A stretch of DNA of 64,000 nt, taken from Duganella sp. SG902 (GTDB lineage Bacteria > Pseudomonadota > Gammaproteobacteria > Burkholderiales > Burkholderiaceae_D). The stretch lies in assembly GCF_013376005.1 (NCBI RefSeq), contig NZ_JABMJK010000005.1:124001-188000 (forward strand), in the 5' to 3' direction. Below are positions 1 to 9,996 of the stretch, piece by piece. A program made the translations under genes and the position numbers. Positions within the stretch are counted from its first letter, which is position 1; each line of letters opens with the position of its first letter. Below the pieces are notes generated by a model that worked only from the letters and a program-made list of their open reading frames with translations, was not told the DNA's origin and did no database searches.

Positions 1-614
1 TGGAAGGACAAAGCCTGATCCTGGCCGGCGCCATCATCTCCATCGCGTTGAATCCGGTGGTGTTCCGCGTGACCAGGCCGCTGGAGCGCTGGCTCGGTAA
101 CAACCCCACCCTGGCGGCGAAGTTCGACCGCGCGGCCGATCCACTGGCCGAGCTGCCGATGTCGGTGCCGCACGAGCATCTGCGCGGCCAGGTGGTGCTG
201 GTCGGGTACGGCCGCGTGGGACGGCGCATCGCCGCCTCGCTCAAGGAGCGCGGCATCCCGTTCGTGGTGGCCGAGCAGAATCGCGAAGTGGTCGATCAAC
301 TGCGCAAGGACGGCGTCAACGCGGTGGCCGGCAACGCCGGCGAGCCGGCGGTGCTGATCCAGGCCCACATCGCCCATGCATCAATGCTGGTGATCGCCAC
401 GCCGGACACCTTCCACGTGCGCGGCATGATCGAAACGGCGCGCGCGCTCAATCCGAACATTAAAACCGTGGTACGCACCCACAACGATGAAGAGGCGGAA
501 CTGCTGCGCAATGAACGCGCCGGCGAAATCTTCATGGGCGAGCAGGAACTGGCCAAGGGCATGACGGCGTATGTACTCGATCACTTCCAAGCCAAACAGG
601 ACAAGCACCATTGA
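1..614 (+). CDS. Kef/YbaL-type K+/H+ antiporter, C-terminal part (5' end outside window)
   Basis: The reading frame is open from base 3, so the gene begins before the window. What remains (about 203 codons) is the end of the last membrane segment (LILAGAIISIALNPVVF) followed by a cytoplasmic TrkA-N/RCK domain. The Rossmann dinucleotide motif GYGRVGRRIA is clear, followed by an acidic residue at the end of the second strand (VVAEQN). Members of the CPA2 family exchange K+ for H+ at the inner membrane, and this domain gates them with NAD(H) or glutathione adducts. The architecture fits YbaL/KefB-like proteins. A TTG at 48 is an internal codon, not a start. The stop overlaps the next start (TTGA at 611-614), suggesting coupling. 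Exact subfamily is not decided. Confidence 0.85.
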   Translation, partial: EGQSLILAGAIISIALNPVVFRVTRPLERWLGNNPTLAAKFDRAADPLAELPMSVPHEHLRGQVVLVGYGRVGRRIAASLKERGIPFVVAEQNREVVDQLRKDGVNAVAGNAGEPAVLIQAHIAHASMLVIATPDTFHVRGMIETARALNPNIKTVVRTHNDEEAELLRNERAGEIFMGEQELAKGMTAYVLDHFQAKQDKHH

Positions 615-2230
615 AGAACTGGTTACCGCTGTTAACACTCGCCGCCGGCACGGCGGCGGCGCAAAACGTCACCGCGACACTCAGCGTCATCGACGACAAT
701 TCGCTTGAGTTGCGCTACGACGTGCCGCCATCGTGTCAATCTCTGGACTTTGTGAATGACGGTATACGTCCGCAGGTGGCCGCCGGCATCCGCGCCGATT
801 GGCAACCAGTGGACGATTGCACCAGGGTGGACGGCCAACACGTTCAGCGCGAGGCTGCCAGTTGCGCCAGCTTGCGGCTTCGCATCCCGGCCACCACACG
901 CGATGTGGACCGCATCTATCCCTGGGCATATCCGATCGGCGGCGGCTTCTTCGCGCACACCAGTGTCTACGCGGTGACGCCGTCATGCGGCCCGGTGGAC
1001 TGGAAGTTCATCGCGCCCGGCACGGTGATCGTCAACGGCGTGGTCATGGGCGCACAGGCCTCCGTGCCGGCCACGCAGGCGCTGATCGATGACTCGCCAG
1101 TGATGCTGCTGGCCACGCAGTCCAAGGCGCCTGTTCACATGGGGCCGGGATTCACGAAGCAGGACCAGCGTCTGCTCGATGACGCCTTGCGCGGCGCCAG
1201 CGACTATCTGCAAAAAGCCTTGCCGGGTTTGAGCCTGCCGTCTCCTTACGTCGTCGCCACCGTTTCACCCAATGCCTACAACTGGCGCGGCGATGCCGCC
1301 AATCGCACCACTATCCGCTTGAGCTTTCCCTCGTCGCCCAATGAGGAGATGAAGTCCAACATCCGCTCGCTGATCGCGCATGAAACCAGCCATCTGACGC
1401 AACCGCTGGAGTGGAAGGATGCGTGGGACGATGACATCACCATGTTCAAGGAAGGTGGCGCCGAGTTCCTGCGTTGGAGCGTCAGCGCCGCCATGGGCTG
1501 GCGGGACAAGGCGGCGCTGCGGAGCGATCTCGAATCCGCATTCAGCGATTGCATCATCGCGACCAATGGCAAGAGCTGGAAGCGCACCATCAACCGGAAA
1601 TGGGGCCGCACACCTTATGCCTGCGGCCTCGCCTTCCACGTCATCGGCCTGGCCGGCCGGGGCGGAGCACAGCCGGCCGCGCTCGCGCTGCGCGACTACT
1701 ATCGGGATGCCGCTGAAAAGAAAAGCGCCAATTTCGGGCAACTGGAGTGCCGTGCGGGCGAGACCTGCGGCACGCGGTGGCTATCGCGCCTCGGTGGTGA
1801 CGAACCGGTGGCGGACATCTTCGCGGACTATGCGAAATCACCCTGCGCATTGATACGCCCGGCCAGCACCTGGAGTCCTGCCTTGAGCGCCTCGGTGGCC
1901 AGCCTGATGATGCACCAGCTCATGCGCGCGGACTGCAATGGCGGCGTCAGTTTTTACAACGTGGAGAATGGCTTCAAGGTTGCGGACGGCCCGACTTGCA
2001 AGGCACTGCGCCTGGATATGATTGTGACAGGCGTCGAAGGACATCCTTTCAGCGCCAGCCAGCTTGCCTCCCAGGCTGCGAAGGCCGCTTGCGCGAGCAG
2101 GCGCCAGGCCAACCTGGATCTGCAAGGCGGCGCCACAGTGAGCATCGCTTGCGATGCAATCGAAGTGCCGACGGAACTCTACAACGTCGATGTCGACGCC
2201 GCATTGAAAAATCTAGCTCACGTACCCTGA
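611..2230 (+). CDS. Secreted gluzincin-like (M1/M61-type HExxH) protein, unknown substrate
   Basis: This 539-residue protein starts at TTG inside the stop of the antiporter gene and begins with a signal peptide ending near AAAQN. It has about ten cysteines, consistent with a periplasmic or secreted disulfide-bonded protein. A zinc-peptidase signature HETSH lies at about residues 257-261, and a Glu in KEGGAEF follows at about 281. HExxH plus a distal Glu about 19 residues on, in an EGxAE context, is the pattern of gluzincins of the M1/M61 type. I do not recognise the flanking domains and cannot name a family. The next gene, a periplasmic binding protein, overlaps by one base, so the two are probably co-translated. 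A hydrolase role is inferred from the motif only. Confidence 0.6.
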   Translation: MKNWLPLLTLAAGTAAAQNVTATLSVIDDNSLELRYDVPPSCQSLDFVNDGIRPQVAAGIRADWQPVDDCTRVDGQHVQREAASCASLRLRIPATTRDVDRIYPWAYPIGGGFFAHTSVYAVTPSCGPVDWKFIAPGTVIVNGVVMGAQASVPATQALIDDSPVMLLATQSKAPVHMGPGFTKQDQRLLDDALRGASDYLQKALPGLSLPSPYVVATVSPNAYNWRGDAANRTTIRLSFPSSPNEEMKSNIRSLIAHETSHLTQPLEWKDAWDDDITMFKEGGAEFLRWSVSAAMGWRDKAALRSDLESAFSDCIIATNGKSWKRTINRKWGRTPYACGLAFHVIGLAGRGGAQPAALALRDYYRDAAEKKSANFGQLECRAGETCGTRWLSRLGGDEPVADIFADYAKSPCALIRPASTWSPALSASVASLMMHQLMRADCNGGVSFYNVENGFKVADGPTCKALRLDMIVTGVEGHPFSASQLASQAAKAACASRRQANLDLQGGATVSIACDAIEVPTELYNVDVDAALKNLAHVP

Positions 2231-3000
2231 TGATGAAACGTGTTATTGCCTCTTTGATGTTTGCCGTATTGCTGCCGGCGGCTCCCGCACACGCAACCGA
2301 CAAGAGTGAGGAAATCCCGATACTGATCGCCGAATCCATCGATGCGCGCGGCAATCAGTTGCCCACGCCGGCCATCATCTCGGCCGTGGTCAACCTGCTC
2401 GCGGAGGAGACGGGGTTGAACCTGGTGATACGCGCCTATCCGTGGCGGCGTGCGCTGGTGATGGCGGAACAGGGCGAGGGTTTGCTGTACGGCGCCGCCA
2501 GCACGCCGGAGCGGCAGCGCGTGTTCCGGTTCACCAAGCCGGTGTATGACGCCAATCAATGGCTGGTGTCCTCCGAACAGGCGCCGCTGGTGTTCCATCG
2601 CTGGGAGGATTTGCGCGGCAAGGTGATCTCGATTGGCGGCGGCGGCAAGTTCGGACCGGAGTTCGAGGCGCGGCGCGACAAGCTGTTCAAGATCGAGCAG
2701 AACGCCACCTCGACGGAGAGCCGCATGAAGATGCTGAGCGCCCACCACGTGGACGCGGTGCTGCTCGACAGCTTCCGCAATCCCGCGCAACTGGGCGCCA
2801 GCCTGAATTGCCGCTTCCCCAACGATCATTGGGTGGTGGCCGACAAGTCGGTCGGCTTCGAGCCGCTGCTGATCGCCGTGCCGAAAAACGCCAGCATGAA
2901 CAAGCTGCTGCCGGTGCTGAACAACGCCATCACGCACCTGGTCAGGAACGGCAGCATGCAGAAAGCCGTCGACAGCGTGGCCAACGTCACCGGCTGCTGA
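2230..3000 (+). CDS. Periplasmic solute-binding protein, SBP_bac_3-like
   Basis: The start is ATG at 2230, overlapping the TGA of the upstream gene by one base (TGATG). An upstream extension of the same frame only shadows the neighbour. The product has 256 residues with a signal peptide (MKRVIASLMFAVLLPAAPAHA). The mature part resembles small family-3 binding proteins of the PA-type amino-acid class: an EIPILIAES start, an RAYPWRRAL segment and a C-terminal two-lobe closure. No ABC permease or ATPase lies beside it, so it may be a stand-alone sensor or scavenging protein rather than part of a transporter. The coupling to the gluzincin-like gene is the only functional clue. The ligand is unknown. 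Confidence 0.65.
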   Translation: MMKRVIASLMFAVLLPAAPAHATDKSEEIPILIAESIDARGNQLPTPAIISAVVNLLAEETGLNLVIRAYPWRRALVMAEQGEGLLYGAASTPERQRVFRFTKPVYDANQWLVSSEQAPLVFHRWEDLRGKVISIGGGGKFGPEFEARRDKLFKIEQNATSTESRMKMLSAHHVDAVLLDSFRNPAQLGASLNCRFPNDHWVVADKSVGFEPLLIAVPKNASMNKLLPVLNNAITHLVRNGSMQKAVDSVANVTGC

Positions 3001-3003
3001 CGC

Positions 3004-5088
<2,085 letters not shown>

Positions 5089-5145
5089 CTAAAGTCCGTG
5101 CGTGCCGCGCTTGTATTCTGCCACCCTTTACCGTACGCTGGTCAA

Positions 5146-5745
5146 ATGATGCGATTCCTTCTGTTTTTGTTGTTAGGTGTGACGGCGCAAATCGGGATGG
5201 CGCAAGCACCTAAGCTTGAATTGCCCAAGCTGGAGGTGTCGGTCAACCGCGTGGATCACGAGGGACAACATATGTATGAAGTGGACGCCACCGGCACGGT
5301 GGCGGCGCCACTGCCGAAGGTATGGCGCATCCTCACCGGTTACGAGCGCATGGCGGAATTCGTGCCCGACATGGAGTCGTGCAAGGTCCTGTCCCGCAAT
5401 GGCAATGAAGTCATCATCGAACAATTCGGCGTGGCCCGCTTCCTGTTCATGACCCGCACCATCCACCTGATCGTGCGCGCCACCGAGCAGCCGATGTCCT
5501 CGATCGACATCTCGCTGATCTCGGGCGACATGAAGCATTATGAGGCGCACTGGGAATTGATCCCGGTGCCGGAAACCGGCGGCACCAAGATCGTCTACAA
5601 GGGCCGCATGGCGCCGAACTTTTACGTGCCCGGCCTGCTCGGCTCCAAGATGATCCGCGGCGACATCGAGCGCATGATGAGCGCCGTGCTGGCGCGCCTC
5701 GACCGCAAGGACGCGCCGAAGGTCGAAGCTATCCCGCAGCCTTAA
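5146..5745 (+). CDS. Exported SRPBCC/START-like (polyketide cyclase-type) protein
   Basis: The start is taken at ATG 5146 (MMRFLLFLLLGV...), which gives a clean signal peptide ending near GMAQA. A longer open frame upstream lacks such a leader. The 199-residue product shows the SRPBCC helix-grip pattern: an early strand with DATGTVAAPLPKVWRILTGYERMAEFVPDM, then a series of strands and a long C-terminal helix (MIRGDIERMMSAVLARL). Proteins of this fold bind hydrophobic ligands. The periplasmic location suggests lipid or aromatic-compound binding, but no ligand can be assigned. Its stop codon (5743-5745) overlaps the stop of the convergent downstream gene. Confidence 0.7.
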   Translation: MMRFLLFLLLGVTAQIGMAQAPKLELPKLEVSVNRVDHEGQHMYEVDATGTVAAPLPKVWRILTGYERMAEFVPDMESCKVLSRNGNEVIIEQFGVARFLFMTRTIHLIVRATEQPMSSIDISLISGDMKHYEAHWELIPVPETGGTKIVYKGRMAPNFYVPGLLGSKMIRGDIERMMSAVLARLDRKDAPKVEAIPQP

Positions 5746-6194
5746 GCGAGATACGCGTCCTTCGAGCGCAGCTCGGCGAAGTTTTCCAGGTTGCCGATCT
5801 TGATCAGCACCGGATTCAAGCTCAGTTGCGCCTGCATGGCGCGCCACGCGAACTGCCACTCCTGTTCCTGCGCCTCGGCCACGGTCTTGGTGAAGGCGGC
5901 GCCCAGCGCCGCGCGGGTGCCGTATTCCACCGCGCCGTCGATGCCGGCCCAGCTTGGCAAGGTGCGCTGCACCGCGCGGTGCACGCGCTCGCCGAATTCC
6001 TCGGTGTTGTGGATGATCAGGCAGGCGTCGGCCGAGAACAGCTCGAACAGCTTGGGATCCCAGGCCTGGGAAAAGCTCAGCGTCAGGCAGTTGGATGCCG
6101 GACGCAGGATGAACTGGCCCTGGCTCAGCGCCAGTTCCAGGTCTTCGCGCACGCCGTAGCGGTACAGGGTGGGCGGGCGTTGATAGTCGTGCAT
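5742..6194 (-). CDS. Conserved hypothetical protein, 150 aa
   Basis: The start is ATG at 6192-6194, preceded by GAGAAC as a possible ribosome-binding site. A longer open frame reaching to 6692 is a shadow of the membrane-protein gene upstream. The product is soluble, with no signal peptide or membrane segment. It has a central LILRPASNCLTLSFSQAWD-like core and a C-terminal IKIGNLENFAELRSKDAYLA. I do not recognise the family. It lies 20 bases downstream of the DUF2721-like gene on the same strand, so the two are probably one transcript. The TAA stop overlaps the stop of the convergent START-like gene. Confidence 0.65.
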   Translation of the reverse strand: MHDYQRPPTLYRYGVREDLELALSQGQFILRPASNCLTLSFSQAWDPKLFELFSADACLIIHNTEEFGERVHRAVQRTLPSWAGIDGAVEYGTRAALGAAFTKTVAEAQEQEWQFAWRAMQAQLSLNPVLIKIGNLENFAELRSKDAYLA

Positions 6195-6214
6195 GATGTT
6201 CTCACATAAAAAGT

Positions 6215-6664
6215 TTAACGCTTGCGTCGGACGTGGCGCTGGGAACGCATCCACGCCGACGCAATGAAGATTTCGCGCAGCAGCGAAATGAAGCTGCCGA
6301 CCAGACAGAGCACCGAGACCACGAAGGTGCCGGCGATATACTTGTCCAGCCCGATGTTGGTGATGTCCCCGAGGAACAGCATGGCGACGATCACACACAC
6401 GAACAGCCCGCAGGCGGTCGACAGCGCGATCGACATATTGATCAGATGCGAACGGCGATACAGCACATCGAGCTCGTTCAGGTAGGGGTCGCTGTAGGCG
6501 ACGTCCAGCCTGTCCTCCAGCACGCGCGAGCGGTCGATGATGCGCGCCAGCCGGTTGGTCAGCACGATCAGGTTGGTGCACACGCCCGACAACAGGAACA
6601 CCGGCGCGATCGCCAGCTGGATGATGTGACCGATGTCGCCGGTCTGGATGTTCATGATGGCCAT
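6215..6664 (-). CDS. DUF2721-family inner-membrane protein
   Basis: This 149-residue protein has an N-terminal hydrophobic segment (IIQLAIAPVFLLSGVCTNLIVL), a charged cytoplasmic loop (NRLARIIDRSRVLEDRL) and two more membrane helices (MSIALSTACGLFVCVIVAMLFLG and AGTFVVSVLCLVGSFISLL). It ends in a basic tail. The pattern APVFLLSG...TNRLARIIDR is characteristic of DUF2721 proteins, whose function is unknown. The start could be ATG 6664 or the second Met nine bases in; neither has a strong ribosome-binding site. It lies upstream of the 150-residue unknown gene. Confidence 0.75.
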   Translation of the reverse strand: MAIMNIQTGDIGHIIQLAIAPVFLLSGVCTNLIVLTNRLARIIDRSRVLEDRLDVAYSDPYLNELDVLYRRSHLINMSIALSTACGLFVCVIVAMLFLGDITNIGLDKYIAGTFVVSVLCLVGSFISLLREIFIASAWMRSQRHVRRKR

Positions 6665-6698
6665 ATTTGTATTTTTTTATCGAATGGTGCACAGTGTA

Positions 6699-7658
6699 TC
6701 AGGCCGCGAACCCGCGGCCGCGCTTGAACTGCTCGGTGGCCGCCACCAGCGCGCGCGCGATGCCTTTCTCCATGGCGCCGTGACCGGCGTCCGGAATCAC
6801 GTTCAGCACCGATCCTGGCCAGGCCTGATGCAAGCGCCATGCCGACACCGGCGGGCAGATCACGTCATAGCGCCCCTGCACGATCACCGCCGGCAGGTGG
6901 GCGATGCGGCCGACGTCGCGCACCAGCTGGTCGTCGCTGAAGAAGCCGAGGTTGGCCATGTAGTGCGATTCCAGACGGCCGACGCCGAGGTCGAGCGCAT
7001 CCGACGGCGGATCTTCCGCCTGCGGCAGCAGGAACACGCGGCGGCCCTCGAAGCGGCTCCACGCGCGCACCGCCGGCATGTGCACCGCCGGGTCGTCGCT
7101 CATGATGCGGCGCACGTAGGCTTGCAGCAGGTCGCCGCGTTCCGCCTCGGGAATCGGCGCGATGAATTCGGCGTGCACCTCCGGGTGGAACCAGCGCGCA
7201 CCATCGAGGAACCAGTCGATCTCCTGCCTGGTGCACAGGAAGATGCCGCGCAGCACGAAGCCGAGGCAGCGTTCGGGATGGGCCTGGCCGTAGGCCAGCG
7301 CCAGCGTCGAGCCCCACGAGCCGCCGAACACCAGCCATTGCTCGACGCCGAACATCACGCGCAGGCGTTCGATGTCCTCGATCAGCAGCTGGGTGGTGTT
7401 GTTGCGGCACTCGCCCAGCGGCAGCGACTTGCCGGCGCCGCGCTGGTCGAACAGGATCACGCGGTACTGCTCGGGATCGAAAAAGCGGCGATGCTGGGGC
7501 GACAGGCCGGCGCCCGGGCCGCCGTGCAGGAAGACCACGGGAATGCCGTTGGGATTGCCGACCTCTTCCCAGTAAATGGTGTGCAGGTCGTCCACCGCCA
7601 GCATGCCGGAACGGCTCGGCGTGATGGGCGGGAACAGGGCGGAACTGGGGTCGAACAT
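6699..7658 (-). CDS. pip: Proline iminopeptidase (peptidase family S33)
   Basis: This 319-residue alpha/beta-hydrolase has the oxyanion HGGPGAG motif, the nucleophile elbow GGSWGSTLAL, an Asp in GRYDVICP and a His in PDAGHGAM. These supply the Ser-Asp-His triad of S33 proline iminopeptidases, which release N-terminal proline from peptides in the cytoplasm. Length matches the family (310-320 residues). AAGGA lies just upstream of the ATG at 7658. A terminator-like hairpin between this gene and phaB suggests separate transcription. Confidence 0.93.
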   Translation of the reverse strand: MFDPSSALFPPITPSRSGMLAVDDLHTIYWEEVGNPNGIPVVFLHGGPGAGLSPQHRRFFDPEQYRVILFDQRGAGKSLPLGECRNNTTQLLIEDIERLRVMFGVEQWLVFGGSWGSTLALAYGQAHPERCLGFVLRGIFLCTRQEIDWFLDGARWFHPEVHAEFIAPIPEAERGDLLQAYVRRIMSDDPAVHMPAVRAWSRFEGRRVFLLPQAEDPPSDALDLGVGRLESHYMANLGFFSDDQLVRDVGRIAHLPAVIVQGRYDVICPPVSAWRLHQAWPGSVLNVIPDAGHGAMEKGIARALVAATEQFKRGRGFAA

Positions 7659-7691
7659 GGCTATCCTTTGGGCATCGATAGCAGATTGTAC

Positions 7692-7724
7692 GAAAAAAAA
7701 GCCGGGATCGCGAACGAACCCGGC
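7692..7724 (-). terminator. Rho-independent terminator downstream of phaB
   Basis: On the minus strand, a GCCGGG stem (7719-7724) pairs with CCCGGC (7701-7706) across a 12-base loop and is followed by a run of eight T (7693-7700). It lies just after the phaB stop and before the pip start, so it should end phaAB transcription. Confidence 0.8.
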
Positions 7725-7749
7725 CCTTATGTGGTGGCGATGCGGCCGC

Positions 7750-8490
7750 TCAGGACATGTGCTGGCCGCCGTTGATGGCGATGTTGGCGCCGGTCACGAA
7801 CGCCGCCTCGTCCGAGGACAGGTAGGCCACCAGGCCGGCCACCTCTTCCGGCTTGCCCAGGCGGGCCATCGGAATTTGCGGAATGATCTTGGTGTCCAGC
7901 ACTTCCTGCGGGATCTCCATCACCATCTTGGTGCCGATGTAGCCCGGCGAGATGGTGTTGACGGTGACGCCCTTGCGCGCCACTTCCAGCGCCAGCGCCT
8001 TGGTGAAGCCGTGCATGCCGGCCTTGGCCGCCGAGTAGTTGGTCTGGCCGAAGGCGCCCTTCTGGCCGTTCACCGACGAGATGTTGATGATGCGGCCCCA
8101 GCCGCGCTCGACCATGCCGTCGCACACCGGCTTGGTCAGGTTGAATACCGAATCCAGATTGGTCTTGATGACCGCGTCCCAATTGACCTTGTCCATTTTC
8201 TTGAAGGTCATGTCGCGCGTGATGCCGGCGTTGTTCACCAGCACATCCACCGGACCGATGTCTTTCTCGATCGCGGCGATGCACGCCTGGGCCGAATCGT
8301 AGTCGGCCACGTCGCACGGGTAGGCGCGGAAGTTGTAGCCCTGGTCACGCGTGGTGGCCAGCCATTGCTCAACTTTAGGATTGCCAGGGGAATACGTGGT
8401 GACGACGCAATAGCCTAGCGCTGACAGCTTGAAACAAATCGCTTCGCCCAGACCACCCATGCCACCGGTTACTAATGCAACTCTTGCCAT
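7750..8490 (-). CDS. phaB: Acetoacetyl-CoA reductase (NADPH)
   Basis: This 246-residue short-chain dehydrogenase begins at ATG 8490 (MARVALVTGG), with AAGGGGAC as ribosome-binding site. It carries the cofactor motif TGGMGGLG, the NNAG motif and the catalytic Ser-Tyr-Lys set (ISSVNGQKG, YSAAKAG). The sequence is of the PhaB/FabG-like type, with typical PhaB wording such as NVNSV-equivalent KTNLDSVFN and FTKALALE. It reduces acetoacetyl-CoA to (R)-3-hydroxybutyryl-CoA, the monomer for polyhydroxybutyrate. It follows phaA on the same strand with 77 bases between. The polymerase phaC is not in this window. Confidence 0.93.
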   Translation of the reverse strand: MARVALVTGGMGGLGEAICFKLSALGYCVVTTYSPGNPKVEQWLATTRDQGYNFRAYPCDVADYDSAQACIAAIEKDIGPVDVLVNNAGITRDMTFKKMDKVNWDAVIKTNLDSVFNLTKPVCDGMVERGWGRIINISSVNGQKGAFGQTNYSAAKAGMHGFTKALALEVARKGVTVNTISPGYIGTKMVMEIPQEVLDTKIIPQIPMARLGKPEEVAGLVAYLSSDEAAFVTGANIAINGGQHMS

Positions 8491-8530
8491 TTTTGTCCCC
8501 TTCTTAAGAAACACCAAAAATCGGAAAACA

Positions 8531-8553
8531 CGGCCCGGCCGCATGCCGGGCCG
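8531..8553 (-). other. Strong hairpin between phaA and phaB
   Basis: CGGCCCGGC (8531-8539) and GCCGGGCCG (8545-8553) form a perfect 9-bp stem with a 5-base loop. On the minus strand it is followed by TGTTTT, a weak U tract. It could be a partial terminator or an mRNA-stabilising or processing hairpin that sets different levels of PhaA and PhaB. Confidence 0.6.
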
Positions 8554-8567
8554 CTTGCAGCTTGTTG

Positions 8568-9746
8568 TTATGGACGCTCGATCGCCAGCGCCACGCCCAT
8601 GCCGCCGCCGATGCACAGCGAGGCCAGGCCTTTTTTCGCGTCACGACGGATCATTTCGTGGATCAGCGTCACCAGCACGCGCGCGCCCGACGCGCCGATC
8701 GGGTGGCCGATGGCGATGGCGCCGCCGTTGACGTTGATCTTGCTGGTGTCCCAGCCCATTTCCTTGTTGACCGCCACCGCCTGCGCGGCGAACGCTTCGT
8801 TGATTTCCAGCAGGTCCAGATCGTCCGGGGTCCAGCCGGCCTTTTTCAGGCACAGCTTGGTGGCCGAGACCGGGCCCATGCCCATGTAGGCCGGGTCCAG
8901 GCCGGACGAGGCGTAGGCCTTGATGCGCGCCAGCACCGGCAGGCCCAGTTCCTTGGCCTTGGTGGCGGAGGTCATGATGACGGCGGCGGCGCCGTCGTTC
9001 AGGCCGGAGGCGTTGCCGGCGGTGACGGTGCCGTCCTTGGCGAAGGCGGGACGCAGGCCGGCCAGCCCTTCCAGGGTCGAGCCCGGCTTGATGTATTCAT
9101 CGCTGTCGAACACGATGCTGCCTTTTTTCTGCACGATTTCCAGCGGCAGGATCTCGTCCTTGAACTTGCCGGCCTTTTGCGCCGCTTCCGCCTTCAGCTG
9201 CGATTGCAGCGCGAATTCATCCTGCTCGGCGCGCGAGATCTCGTATTTCTTGGCGACGTTCTCGGCGGTGGTGCCCATGTGGTACTGGTTGTAGGCGTCC
9301 CACAGGCCGTCGACGATCATGCTGTCCACCGCCTTGAAGTCGCCCATGCGGAAACCGTCGCGCGAGCCGGGGATCACGTGCGGCGAGGCGCTCATGTTTT
9401 CCTGGCCGCCGGCGATGACGATCTGCGCGTCGCCCGCCTTGATGGCTTGCGCCGCCAGGTGGGTGGCCTTCAGGCCGGAGCCGCAAACGTGGTTGATGGT
9501 GAAGCCGGGAATGGTGTTCGGCAGGCCGGCCTTGATGACGGCCTGGCGCGCCGGATTCTGGCCGACGCCGGCGGTCAACACCTGGCCGAGGATCGCTTCG
9601 CTGATCAGATTGGGGTCGAGGCCCAGTTTGGCCACCAGGCCCTTGATCACATGGGCGCCCAGCTCGGAGGCGGGCGTCTTTGCCAGGCTACCGCCGAATT
9701 TGCCCACACCAGTGCGGCCAGCGGCCACGATAACTACATCATCCAT
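8568..9746 (-). CDS. phaA: Acetyl-CoA C-acetyltransferase (biosynthetic thiolase)
   Basis: This 392-residue thiolase starts at ATG 9746 ([12 protein letters not shown]), with GGAG upstream. It has the acyl-accepting cysteine in the [10 protein letters not shown] context (about residue 88), the His in [10 protein letters not shown] and the second cysteine in the C-terminal [11 protein letters not shown]. It condenses two acetyl-CoA to acetoacetyl-CoA, the first step of polyhydroxybutyrate synthesis. Pairing with phaB on the same strand supports the biosynthetic rather than the beta-oxidation role. A BktB-like chain-length preference cannot be excluded. Confidence 0.92.
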   Translation of the reverse strand: MDDVVIVAAGRTGVGKFGGSLAKTPASELGAHVIKGLVAKLGLDPNLISEAILGQVLTAGVGQNPARQAVIKAGLPNTIPGFTINHVCGSGLKATHLAAQAIKAGDAQIVIAGGQENMSASPHVIPGSRDGFRMGDFKAVDSMIVDGLWDAYNQYHMGTTAENVAKKYEISRAEQDEFALQSQLKAEAAQKAGKFKDEILPLEIVQKKGSIVFDSDEYIKPGSTLEGLAGLRPAFAKDGTVTAGNASGLNDGAAAVIMTSATKAKELGLPVLARIKAYASSGLDPAYMGMGPVSATKLCLKKAGWTPDDLDLLEINEAFAAQAVAVNKEMGWDTSKINVNGGAIAIGHPIGASGARVLVTLIHEMIRRDAKKGLASLCIGGGMGVALAIERP

Positions 9747-9915
9747 TTGATTCTCCAATGCTGCCGGCAGCAGCCGGCTAAGTTGAGCAACAACGCGAAC
9801 TTTTATCATACGCCGTCCACACGCTGGGTGTAGCAGGTTTCGATGGTGCGTCGCCGCGAGGAATCGCCAGGATTATTAGCAGCATCCATGCCAAACGCGC
9901 AACCGTCGGGCACTC

Positions 9916-9957
9916 ATCGTATGCGCAGGTTTCAGCGCTTACCTTGATGCGCATCAA
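9916..9957 (-). promoter_or_regulatory. FNR/Anr-type box and -10 element upstream of phaA (class II spacing)
   Basis: A perfect FNR consensus TTGAT-GCGC-ATCAA lies at 9944-9957. On the minus strand it is followed after 22 bases by TACGAT (9916-9921), a fair -10 hexamer. If that -10 is used, transcription starts near 9909 and the box is centred at -41.5, the standard class II activator position. The phaA start would lie about 160 bases downstream. A perfect 7-bp inverted repeat ACTATTT/AAATAGT (9969-9987) sits just upstream of the box. Confidence 0.6.
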
Positions 9958-9996
9958 ACCCTTTCATCACTATTTTGAAGAAATAGTAATTATTTG

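Noticed and set aside
5742..6692. A single 316-codon minus-strand gene
   Set aside because: Its first half is a frame-shifted reading of the DUF2721-like membrane gene. Only the part from 6194 onward has normal protein character and a start with a ribosome-binding site.
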